Below, piece after piece: positions 23,286 through 33,622 of a DNA stretch of 64,000 bases; position 1 is the first letter of the stretch; every line of letters starts with the position of its first letter. A program made the position numbers and the translations under genes. The notes beneath the pieces were generated by a model. The model was given only the letters and a program-made list of their open reading frames with translations. It made no database searches and had not been told where the DNA came from. The stretch covers positions 25,791,854-25,855,853 of the forward strand of contig CM046349.1 in assembly GCA_025403435.1 (NCBI GenBank), written 5' to 3'. Source of the DNA: Artocarpus heterophyllus (taxonomy: Eukaryota; Streptophyta; Magnoliopsida; Rosales; Moraceae).

Positions 23286-24124
23286 GAGAGAATGGCATTT
23301 CGGCATCATCCAGTTGTGGCTAATGTAAGTCCCACAATTGAAGAATGTATGATAGGGACATCATTTGCCACTTTTTGGCAAATGGTAGCTAGGGTTAGGC
23401 CTAAAATTTCTAAGGGCAGTCGCGAGTATGAGTGCCTTAAGGAACTTAGGCATGTGTTTACCCCGACTTTCATTGGAAAATGAGGGTTCGCAGGTGGTTG
23501 AAAACTGGTTAGACTCAGTAGTAAAATGTTTGGATATCCTTGGTGTATCGGTAGTGTATTGAGTGGAATTTGTGGCTTGTAAGTTGATCGACAGTGCTGA
23601 TACCTATAAAGGTAAGCGTAGCATCTAGAGAATGGTGAGAGTGTTGATAGGGAAAGATTCAAGGAATTGTTCCGTGAGCATCATTTCTATAGGGATGTAG
23701 AGACCAAAGGATCGTTGGATCTACTGGTTGGAATAGGATGATAAGATGGTTCAGGAACACAAGGTTTAGTTTGATGAGTTGGCCAAGTTTTCTCCGTTCC
23801 TTGTGGTATCTGAACATGAAAGGTGTATCAAGTTCTAGGAAAGGCTTAAGGCGTTCATTCAATGGCAATTGGTGGTCTTGTAACTTCAAAATTCTAGTAA
23901 GTTAGAGTTGTCACCCTTATCGATAGGAGTAGATCACGCTCGCTACTACGAGGATCGGACAAGAACATCAGGAGGACCCTAGCGGAGCAATGGGAGAGGT
24001 AACGATCGTCAAGCTTAGGTAGAGAATCGGCATGGTAGCGTAGCATTAGAAGCAGCAGATCATCCAGCAGTAGACGAAGCAACCCTTGCCATTTTTGTAG
24101 CAGTCGGGGCGCATCAGGTGAAGC
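23286..24124 (+). pseudogene. Element B gag, first part (decayed)
   Basis: Frames change several times. ENWLDSVVKCLDIL near 23500 and FDELAKFSPFLVVSEHE near 23775-23825 match the gypsy gag pattern (EAWL...; YxxxFxELxRFAPxLV). An Ala-rich end precedes the E insertion at 24124. The peptide continues across the insertion into 32921 (QVKL then SSQKC). Multiple stops rule out function. Confidence 0.75.
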
Positions 24125-24982
24125 TATAACACCCACCTATTTTTATGTAACAGATCATGTTAAGTTAGTAACGATGTTAAGGAAATTTTAATAATAATTT
24201 ATGTTATATGTTATGATATATGATTTTAATGTTACTAACTTTTTATGTTAAGTTCTATGATAGGTGACGACCGCATGGAATCGTTGTGCTCAAGTGTTCA
24301 TGTGAATTATAATGTATGTTTAATTATGATGCAATGATGTCTTGAATATTTATAAGTATAGTATTTTAAGGACAGTTTGGTAGGCCGGAATTTTAAGTTC
24401 AATAGGCCAAAAAAGACTGCAAAGATCGACAGGCCGATGGGAACCATCGGTAGGCCAAACTTGGTGGAACTGGCAGACCGAAGTGGAAAATCGTCAGGCC
24501 AAACACAGCTGACGAGCAGTCAGCAGAAATCTCTCCAAATTTATGGCTGAGATAATTACATTAAATGGGTGATTTATTGTGATTAATTAGCGTATTAATT
24601 GAATAATTTTGTCAGTTAAGGAAAGAAAATGTGACTTCGCATTGATTTGTATGATTTTAAATGGTTTCCTATTTTAAGAGGGCAAAACATGGTAAGTGAT
24701 GAGTGATTGTTTGACTTCCCTCTTTTCCCTCCTTCCTCCATGCTATTTGCTATCAATGAGTCAGAAAAATTCTGACTTAATGGAGGGTAATGAATTTTTA
24801 TTATGCTCGTTACGTAAAAAAAAAAAAAAATGTATGAATGGATCCTGGTTATGTATGTTTAACTATGTTTACAATTAAAAGTATTGTATAAGTTTTGTAA
24901 TTATGTTTATGTTTAAAGTTTAAACAAGTATGAATATATGAATGTAATGACATCTGTGACGTCCGTAAGGAGGGGCGTTACA
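24125..24982 (+). repeat. 5' LTR of E with a 2.16-kb internal deletion
   Basis: It starts TATAACACCC (TG mutated to TA) and ends GGGGCGTTACA. 24125 to about 24830 matches 29895-30602, and about 24831-24982 matches 32760-32915. The join lies in an A-run (24817-24830) that exists at both deletion ends in the 3' LTR. Confidence 0.95.
24376..24504. repeat. Palindromic motif array in E 5' LTR
   Basis: Six units, each with one or two transitions relative to the matching array in the 3' LTR. For example ATCGACAGGCCGAT here is ATCGGCAGGCCGAT there. Confidence 0.85.
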
Positions 24983-24987
24983 GGCTT

Positions 24988-24998
24988 TGGTATCAGAG
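24988..24998 (+). other. Primer binding site of E
   Basis: TGGTATCAGAG, five bases after the LTR end, complementary to initiator-Met tRNA. Confidence 0.9.
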
Positions 24999-25197
24999 AG
25001 AATTTTCGTTTACAATTCATATCGCCACCCGTCAATCCAAGTCCTCCAAGTAAGTATGTTATGAAGATAGATGTTTTGATGCAAGTATGATGATAAGATT
25101 AGGGTTTAGATGTTTAACGATTAATGATCTAGTAGTGAAAACCTGTCTCATAAATGAAGATTATTTCTAAGTTTCTAATTCTTTTAGGAAATTAACG

Positions 25198-26500
25198 ATG
25201 GACGGTCATAGAAGAATGCAGACTCGCACCCAGACCAACGAAAGACTCATGACAATGATTGGTGAGTTGCAGAGACAACTTAAGGACCAAAGAAGGGAAA
25301 TAGCTGCGTTAAGGGCCAACGGCCAGAATGATGACCGTCGAGGCAACGATGAGCCTCCTCCTCCTCTGCAGCCACAAGTCAACGAAGTCCCAGCTCCTGC
25401 TGCTGAACCAAGAGTGGCCTATCAGGAACCTCTTCTGGTCAGATGGAAGAAAGTTAAGCCAGCAGACTTTGAGGGTTCTAAGGACCTGTTAGTCGCACAA
25501 GGATGGTTAAAGACAATTGAAGCCACCTTAAGACTCATGGATTTCACAGACAACGAGAAGGTTCTCTGTGCATCGTACTGTCTCACCATGGAGGGCAGAA
25601 TTTGGTGGGATAGCATTGAAATAAGCAGGAATGTTAATGGAATGACATGGGCTGACTTCGTGCATGAGTTCAACACGAAGTTTTTCCACATGAACATTAC
25701 AAGGAAACATTTTGAGGAGTTCGAGAACCTACGCCAGGGAGATATGTCAGTCACAGATATTGTGATGAAGTTTGACCAGCTTGCTCGTTTATGCCCAGGA
25801 ATGGTTAGGGATGAAAGTGAAAGGCTTAGAAGACTGATCAGAGCCCTTAGACCAGAAATTGCTGCTATTGTGGATGGGGCAAGTCCACCTAGGACTCAAG
25901 AATAGGTTGTTATGAGAGCCCAACGTGTGGAGTTCCATCTGTCTAAACTAAGAAGGAACCAGCCTCAGTCTGGCCAACAAGCCAATAATGCAAACAATCA
26001 AAACCGCCCTCCACACAGAAACAACAACAACAACAACAACAACAACAGCAACAACAACAACAACCAAAACTGGAGGAATAATAAGAGGAAGGGAAATCCT
26101 CAAAACCAGCAGGGCCAAGACAACAAGAGGCATAATGATGGTCAGCACAACAATAATAATAGGCGGTTTCAACCATGTGCCAAATGTGGAAAGAAACATC
26201 TAGTGGAAAGAAACATCTAGTGGAATGTCGTTTAGGAACAAACCAATGTTTCATCTGTGGGCATGAAGACCACTTTGTAAAGAACTGCCCCAAGCTGATA
26301 AATGCCAATGCCCCGCAGAGAGCTCCTCCTCAAGCCCAGCTTCATCAGATGCAAGCCTCCCTTGAAGGGCCACTTATTAGTCAAGGGAGAATTGAAGCCC
26401 CACCGATGAATGCCCGAATCTATGCCATGACGAAGGAACAAGCGGCTGCTGAAGCCTCCAATGTTGTCACAGGTCAGATAACAAATTTATCTAATGATGC
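25198..26500 (+). pseudogene. Element E gag with zinc knuckle (broken)
   Basis: Starts at ATG 25198 (MDGHRRMQTRTQTN). The N-terminal QR-rich helix is followed by the gag core (WLKTIEATLRLM, FVHEFNTKFF, DQLARLCPGM). A TAG at 25903-25905 replaces CAG. The chain resumes at once and runs through an Asn-rich stretch encoded by AAC repeats (26020-26067) to PCAKCGKKH. There a 17-bp tandem duplication (26188-26221) shifts the frame. The knuckle [14 protein letters not shown] (CX2CX4HX4C, RNA packaging) then follows in another frame, at 26247-26288. Gag and pol appear to have been one fused frame. Confidence 0.9.
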
Positions 26501-28440
26501 TTGTGTCTTTTTGATACGGGTGCCATGCATTCTTTTGTATCTATGTCATATGCTAAGAAGTTAGAGGTTCGTTTAGAGCCTATGAGACAAAGATTTACTA
26601 CGACACTACCCTCCAGGGAAGTGATATTATCTACGCATTGTTTGCGTACAGTACCCCTATGGATTTCTGATAGGGAACTTTTCGTCGACCTTATTGTGAT
26701 CAACATGCATGACTATGATATGATTCTTGGGATGAATTTCCTGAGCAAGTACAATGCTTCTATTGAATGCCGAAAATGAAAGGTGATCTTCCATCCAGAA
26801 GGTGATCAAAAGTTCATTTATGTTGGCGAATCTAGAAAGAAACCCCACATGTTCTTATCTGCAATGAAAGCAAGGAAGTTATTAGCAAGTGGTTGCATGG
26901 GCTATCTGGCGAACATAGTAGACAAAAGCCAAGAAGAAAAGATAAGTATTAAAGATGTGCAAATTGTGCATGAATATGCAGATGTGTTTCCTGATGATCT
27001 GACAAGTCTACCACTAGAAAGAGAAGTTGAATTCGAGATTGAGCTCACTCCTGGCACCGATCCGATCTCTAAAGCGCCTTATAGAATGGCCATGGCAGAG
27101 TTAAAAGAGCTTCACACGCAACTTAAGGAGCTACTCGACAAAGGTTTCATCAGGCCAAGTCACTCACCATGGGGAGCTCCAGTCTTGTTTGTAAAGAAGA
27201 AGGATGGCACTATGAGACTCTGCATTAACTATAGAGAGCTGAACAAGGTGACAATCAAGAACAAGTATCCGCTGCCACAAATCGATGCTTTGTTTGATCA
27301 GCTTAAGGGTGCATCTGTCTTTTCAAAGATTGATCTACGATCGGGATATCACCAGTTGAAGGTTAAAGAAGGAGATATTCCCAAGACTGCTTTCAGGTCG
27401 AGGTATGGTCACCATGAATTCATGGTTATGCCTTTCAGTCTGACGAATGCACGGACTGCCTTTATGGATTTTATGAACAGCGTATTCAAGGATTTCCTCG
27501 ATAAATTTGTTGTTGTATTTATCGATGATATTCTTGTCTATTCTAAGAATCAAGAAGAACATGAAGAGCATTTAAGGATTGTGCTGGAGACTTTAAGAAG
27601 ACACCAGCTATATGCAAAGTCCTCCAAATGCGAGTTTTGGCTTGATAAAGTGTCTTTCTTGGGGCATGTTATTTCAAAGGAAGGGATTATGGTTGACCTT
27701 GCCAAAGTAGAAGCTGTTCTCAACTAGAAGCAACCAACGAATGCAAGTGAAATAAGGAGACTTCTTGGGTTTAGCAGGATATTATCGGAGATTCATAGAA
27801 GACTTCTCCAAGATAGCAGCTCCACTTACAAATTTGACTCGCAAAGAAAAGAAATATGAATGGACAGATGCATGTGAAAAGAGTTTTCAAGAACTGAAGA
27901 AGAGGCTAACGACAGCTCCAGTATTGGTTATTCCAGAAGGAAATGATGGATTTGTAATTTATAGTGATGCATCTAAGATGGGCCTTGGAGCTGTACTAAT
28001 GCAAAATGAAAGGGTGATTGCTTATGAGTCAAGACAACTGAAGGATTACAAAAAGAACTATCCTACTCATGACCTCGAGTTAGCAGCAGTTGTTTTTGCG
28101 TTGAAGATATGGAGGCATTATTTATATGAGGTCCAATGTAAGATCTTCACTGATCATCAAAGTCTAAAGTACTTCTTCACGCAAAGAGACCTGAACATGA
28201 GACAACAAAGATGGCTAGAGTTGGTGAAGGATTACGATTGTGAAATCCTTTATCATCCTGAAAAAGCTAACCGAGTGGCTGATGCTCTAAGTAGGAAGTC
28301 AGTTGCCACGTTGATGTCAATGCAAACAATGTCTCCATCTTTGACAAAGGAAATTCTAGACTTCGGTTTGGAACTTATAGTAGGACAGCTATCAGCACTC
28401 TCTCTTGCTCCGACGATGTACGATGAAATTCAGAGAAAAC
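26501..28440 (+). pseudogene. Element E protease, reverse transcriptase and RNase H (broken)
   Basis: Protease [10 protein letters not shown] at 26510-26540 keeps the catalytic DTG. A small deletion just before it shifts the frame. TGA at 26777-26779 replaces CGA. Reverse transcriptase runs from about 27080, with [20 protein letters not shown] and the intact catalytic [11 protein letters not shown] near 27520. TAG at 27725-27727 replaces a Trp codon (family NWKQP). One extra base near 27755 shifts the frame before LLGFSRI, where D reads FLGLAGYY. RNase H follows with [24 protein letters not shown] and DALSRKS (27958-28300). D carries the same domains in better frame. Confidence 0.9.
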
Positions 28441-29859
28441 AAGATGAAGATGTAAGTCTTGTAAGGATTAAGCAAGAAATGAAAGAAGATAAATGTCAAG
28501 AGTTTCGTATTACAGATGACAGAACTTTGTACCTTAAGGACCGCTTATGTGTTCCCAATGTTGAAGGCTTAAGGGAAAAGATTTTGGCAGAAATTCATGA
28601 CACTCCTTACTCTATTCATCCAGGTGCAACAAAGATGTATAATGATCTAAGGGGTAACTTCTGGTGGTTTGAAATGAAACGTGATGTTGCTATGTATGTG
28701 AAGAAATGTATGACATATCAACAAGTAAAGGCTGAACACCAAAAACCTGGTGGAGAATTGCAGTCTATCCATATACCGGAATGAAAATGGGAGGATATAG
28801 CAATGGATTTCATTACCAGTTTGCCCAGAACTACGAACGGTTATGATGCAATTTGGGTAGTTGTAGATCGACTGACTAAGACGGCGCATTTCATTCTTAT
28901 CAAGATCACTTACTCCATGGAACGGTTAGCGAAACTCTATGTTAAGGAGATTGTACGACTTCATGGAATTCCCAAGTCAATCATCTCAGATCGTGATGGC
29001 AGGTTCACATCTAAGTTTTGGAAGAGTGTACAGACTGCTATGGGAACCAGGCTATATTTCAGTATAGCTTTTCATCCTCAGACAGACGGCCAAACGGAGA
29101 GAACGAATTTGATTTTAGAGGATATGCTACGGGCTTGTTCTCTTGATTTTAGGACGAGTTGGTGTAAAATGTTGCCTTTAACAGAGTTTGCTTACAACAA
29201 CTGCTTTCAGGCGACAATTGGGATGGCACCTTATGAAGCGTTGTATGGACGAAAATGTAGGTCGCCTATATGTTGGCACGAAGCTGGTGAGAAGAAGTTG
29301 ATGGAAAGAGTTGATGCTGAAAGAACTGATTTTGTTAACGAAACTTCTGAGATGTTAAAGTTGATAAGAAGAAGAATAGAGACCGCTCAAAGCCGTCAGA
29401 AGAGTTATGCTGACAAGAGAAGAAGACCCTTAGAGTTCGCCGTGCGCGAGTATGTGTTTTTGAAAGTTGCACCAATGAAAGGAGTTATGAGGTTTGGAAA
29501 GAAAAGCAAGTTAAGCCCAAGATTCATTGGTCCATTTGAAATCATGAAGCGAATAGGCAAAGTAACTTATCAGCTGAAGTTGCCTTTAGAAATGTCTGCA
29601 ATGCATGATGTATTTCATGTCTCCATGCTTAAGAAGTATGTTCCAGACCCTACGCATGTGATTGAACCACAAGTGATCGAGATACGAGAAGACTTAAGTT
29701 ATGAAGAAAAGCCAATGAAGATACTCGATCGAAGAACCAAGACCTTGAGGAATAAAGAAATTCCTTTGGTCAAGGTGTTATGGCGAAATCATCAAGTTGA
29801 AGAAGCCACATAGGAACGTGAAGATGACATGAGATCTTTGTATCCGCAATTATTCTAAG
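28441..29859 (+). pseudogene. Element E integrase with chromodomain-like tail (broken)
   Basis: The zinc-binding N-terminus reads [11 protein letters not shown], then [14 protein letters not shown]; the second Cys of CxxC is Tyr here. TGA at 28782-28784 replaces a Trp codon (family PEWKWE). The catalytic core contains MDFITSLPRT, SDRDGRFTSKFW and TDGQTERTN, with the Asp, Asp and Glu positions present. The GPY-like region (GPFEIMKRIGKVTYQL) comes next. The tail is YEEKPMKILDRRTK and VLWRNHQVEEAT, followed by a TAG at 29811-29813 for Trp. The same frame then runs to TAA at 29857. The tail places the element in the Tekay/Del chromoviruses, where it is thought to steer insertion towards heterochromatin. 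Confidence 0.9.
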
Positions 29860-29880
29860 TTTCGAGGATGAAACTTTTAT

Positions 29881-29893
29881 AAGGTGGGGAGAA
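29881..29893 (+). other. Polypurine tract of E
   Basis: AAGGTGGGGAGAA directly before the LTR start TGTAACAGCC at 29895. Confidence 0.85.
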
Positions 29894-30145
29894 TTGTAAC
29901 AGCCACCTATTTTTATGTAACAGATCATGTTAAGTTAGTAACGATGTTAAGGAAATTTTAATAATAATTTATGTTATATGTTATGATATATGATTTTAAT
30001 GTTACTCACTTTTTATGTTAAGTTCTATGACAGGTGACGACCGCATGGAATCGTTGTGCTCAAGTGTTCATGTGAATTATAATGCATGTTTAATTATGAT
30101 GCAATGATGTCTTGAATATTTATAAGTATGGAATTTTAAGGATAG

Positions 30146-30274
30146 TTCGGCAGGCCGGACTTTTAAGTTTAGCAGGCCAAAAAAGACTGCAAAGATCGGC
30201 AGGCCGATGGGAACCATCGGTAGGCCGAACTTGGTGGAACCGGCAGGCCGAAGTGGAAAATCGGCAGGCCAAAC
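30146..30274. repeat. First palindromic motif array in E 3' LTR
   Basis: Six well-kept units, for example ATCGGCAGGCCGAT, ATCGGTAGGCCGAAC, ACCGGCAGGCCGAAG and ATCGGCAGGCCAAAC. They are spaced about 15-30 bp apart. Confidence 0.9.
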
Positions 30275-32410
30275 ACAGCTGACGAGCAATTAGCAGAAAT
30301 CTCTCCAAATTTATGGCTGAGATAATTACGTTAAATGGGTGATTTTTTGTGATTAATTGGCATATTAATGGAATAATTTTGTCAGTTAAGGAAAGAAAAT
30401 GTTTGACTTCGCATTGATTTGTATGATTTTAAATGGTTTCCTATTTTAAAAGGGCAAAACATGGTAAGTGATGAGTAATTGTTTGACTTCCCTCTTTTCT
30501 CTCCTTCCTCCATGCCATTTGCTATCAATGAGTCAAAAAAATTATGACTTAATGGAGGGTAATGAATTTTCATTATGCTCGTTACGTAAAAAAAAAAAAA
30601 ATTTAATGTTCTTTTTCTCAATTTTTCTCTCATCTTCTCACTCTTCTCTCTCTCAGTTCTGAGACGTTTTCTAATTTCTTTCTTTCTCTTCTCTTCTCCA
30701 CGAATTCCATCCTCTTTCCTCTCAAAAATTCTCTGCAAGTATTGAAAAAAAAGTTATATTTTCATTGGTTGAATTCAAAGGTTTTGAGAAGAAAGTTTTT
30801 AAGGTAAGAACTCAGATTTCTGGTTTCTGAAAAGTAATTCTCCTCCTCAATTCGTCTGCAATATCTTTCTCTAGGTATTGTAGTTTGTTCTGAATTTTTA
30901 ATATGTTATACATGTATGTGTTATGTGATGCTTTCCCAAGTTTCAAGTCAATTCGATGTTTCTATGATAAATTATGAATTTTCTATCTTCTACCCCTCAT
31001 AGTAAAATATTGTTGTTTAACTTTGATGCATGAAAAATGTAATGTTTATTCAAGGGGTAAATGAATGATGTTTTTCATGAAAGTTGTCAAGAATGTGCAT
31101 GTATAATGTATGATGAGTGTATTTTATGTTATGAAATTTTATGAGATTACGTCAAGAAAACTGTTTAAACAATGTTATTTTTGGATTTTTGTTTTATAAA
31201 ATGTTAAATATGTTTAAATGATTTTTATTGATGATGAAATGATTCTACGATATTGAAATGCATGATAATAAGATGTTTGTATGAATTTTAAAATTAAAAT
31301 GTATGTATTTTAATTGTTCGAAAACGTTTTTAAAAGATATTTATGTTGTAATGTATAAGATGTTTTGATGATAATACTTAAGGAAGCATGTTATGAATAA
31401 TGTTTATATTAGATGAATGTATATGTGATGATAATTTTATGTTTTCACAATGATGGTTATGAATTATGTTTGTGATATGAGATGAGTATATATATGAATG
31501 TTATATGAATGGATGTTTTATGATAAGTATTAATTTAATTGTATTTTTAAATGGATAAATGGCATGAACACTCAAAGGAATGAGCACATCAAGACCGTGG
31601 TGTCGTCACCAAACCGTATTAAGGTTAAGTAAGCTAGCTGTTAAGGTAAGTACATTCTCACTGCAACATGACACGTTTTACAAGGTTTGATGATATGTTC
31701 ACAATGATATTTATGATGATTTATGGTTATTTTCCTTAAAGGATTTCTTATGAAAGATTATCATGATTTAAAGTTATGCATGTATGATGATGACATGTTT
31801 CAAAGTATGAAAATTATGTATATATGTATCACCTAATAAGTGTTGCACACCAATGTTATGAAATGATATGTTATGATGTCATGTTTGGTTTGGGATTAGC
31901 TACCCTTCTTCTCTCATGACGGCGCGCCTACAATGATGTTCATGGTGCAAAACTTGGGCCCTTAAGATAAAATGGAATAAGTTTTAATATGGTCAATGTA
32001 ATGAAAGATATGTTTCTATGAAATTGTGCTTAAGGCACTTTTATGATATGATGATGATGTATATGGAATGTTTTTAATTGTGAGAATAATATGTACTTAC
32101 TAAGTTTTAGCTTAATCAAGTTTTATGTCATGTTGCAGATAAGGGTAAGAAAATCATGGACTAGGCGGAGGACATGGGAAGGCGTGTGAGCACAAAGCAC
32201 GATGAATTGTAACCGGAAGAACGCCAAGAAGAATGTTTTTATGTTTTAAATCAAGTTTTATATTTTGAACATATTTTTATGTTAAGTTTTAAGAATACTT
32301 GAACTATGGTTTTATATTTTATTTTATCATTTTAAAGAATTTTGATCTTCCGTATTTTTATGAAAAGTTGGTTTTGTTTTAAAAATTAAGTTTTCTCAAG
32401 GATTTTTGGT

Positions 32411-32606
32411 TCGATCGGCCTACCGAACATCTTTGGTCGACCTGTCGATGTTTGAAAGTTTGGCCTGCCTATCACGTTTTTGGCCTGCCGGACGATGATG
32501 AGTTTTTAATCCAGATTTACAAAGCCTCTGCAGGCCTGCCGGTTGAGAAATTTCGGCCTGCCGATCATGTTCGGCCTGTCGAAGTCCCATGTTCGGCCTG
32601 CCAAAC
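32411..32606. repeat. Second palindromic motif array in E 3' LTR, inverted
   Basis: Eight units reading GGCCTGCCG rather than GGCAGG, for example TTTCGGCCTGCCGATC and GTTCGGCCTGCCAAAC. This array is absent from the 5' LTR because of the deletion there. It is homologous to the D arrays. Confidence 0.9.
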
Positions 32607-33585
32607 TGTGGTGGTATGTAACTATTAAATGATATGATGTTTTTATAAGTTATGATTTTACAACTTGGTATATCTATTCTATAAAAATAAGATTATGATT
32701 AATTTAAAGTATAATTAAATTAATTATGGTATGGAATAAGTTAAACAATGTTGAAAAAAAAAAGGTATGAATGGATCCTGGTTATGTATGTTTAACTACG
32801 TTTACAATTAAAAGTATTGTATAAGTTTTGTAATTATGTTTATGTTTAAAGTTTAAACAAGTATAAATGTATAAATGTAATGACATCTGTGACGTCCATA
32901 AGGGGGGGCGTTACAGAAGCTGTCCAGTCAGAAATGCTTGACAAGGATATCAGACCAGGGAAGGTGCAAGCCGTCAGCCTCAACCTCAGTCACTTCTTCG
33001 GTTTCAACTTCATCAGTTTCCTCTACAGCAGTATCGATCGATGAACCCAGGACATGGCAACGCCAGCAGAGGAAAAGGGAAGAGGCTCCAGTTCGAGTTC
33101 ACACAGTAACTTTAGGAAGTTTGAATACTCAAATCAGTGACATGACAGTCGATAGTATGGTTCTAGTTTCTTAGTCTTTAGTTTTGATTCTCTTTAATAT
33201 TGGTGCCATCTTTCCCTTATTTTGAGTTCATTTGTAGATGCCTTGGAAATCGAAATAGGAGAATTTCCTGAACCCTTAGTAAATACCTCACCCTTAGAGC
33301 GGGTGTGTGTGTGAACCATAGGTGTAAACCTTGTGAGGTAATGATTGGTGATGGGACTTCAAAAAGTAATTTGGTTATAATTCCCATGAGTACTTATGAT
33401 TGATTTTAGGAATGGACAGGTTGTCCAAGAATGTGCAACTATAGTTGTCGTGCTAAATAGGTAACCCTAGGGATAGATAGGGGACGGTGATCATTTACTA
33501 GGGTGGTGACGATCGAGTAATGAGTGAGTAACTCATGAAAACATGTCTAGGTATAAGAGGGAGACCTAGCATGCTATATATAGCA

Positions 33586-33588
<3 letters not shown>

Positions 33589-33619
<31 letters not shown>
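33589..33619. repeat. (TA)n microsatellite in B
   Basis: About 15 uninterrupted TA units inside the decayed protease/spacer region. Confidence 0.95.

Positions 33620-33622
<3 letters not shown>

Larger units (their letters stand above)
24125..32915 (+). mobile_element. Tekay element E, nested in B gag
   Basis: 8,791 bp with a perfect 5-bp target duplication GAAGC (24120-24124 and 32916-32920). Both LTRs, primer site, gag, full pol with chromodomain-like tail and polypurine tract are present, so the structure is complete. The LTRs are very unequal (858 bp and 3,021 bp). Coding is broken by five nonsense codons and three frame changes. It shares its family with D. Confidence 0.95.
29895..32915 (+). 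repeat. 3' LTR of E, full length (3.0 kb)
   Basis: It starts TGTAACAGCCACC and ends GGGGGGGCGTTACA. It contains two palindromic motif arrays in opposite sense (30146-30274 and 32411-32606). A long ATG/TATG-rich AT stretch (30900-32100) lies between them and encodes nothing. A CT-rich tract is at 30610-30720. Its last 780 bp match the D LTRs. Confidence 0.95.
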
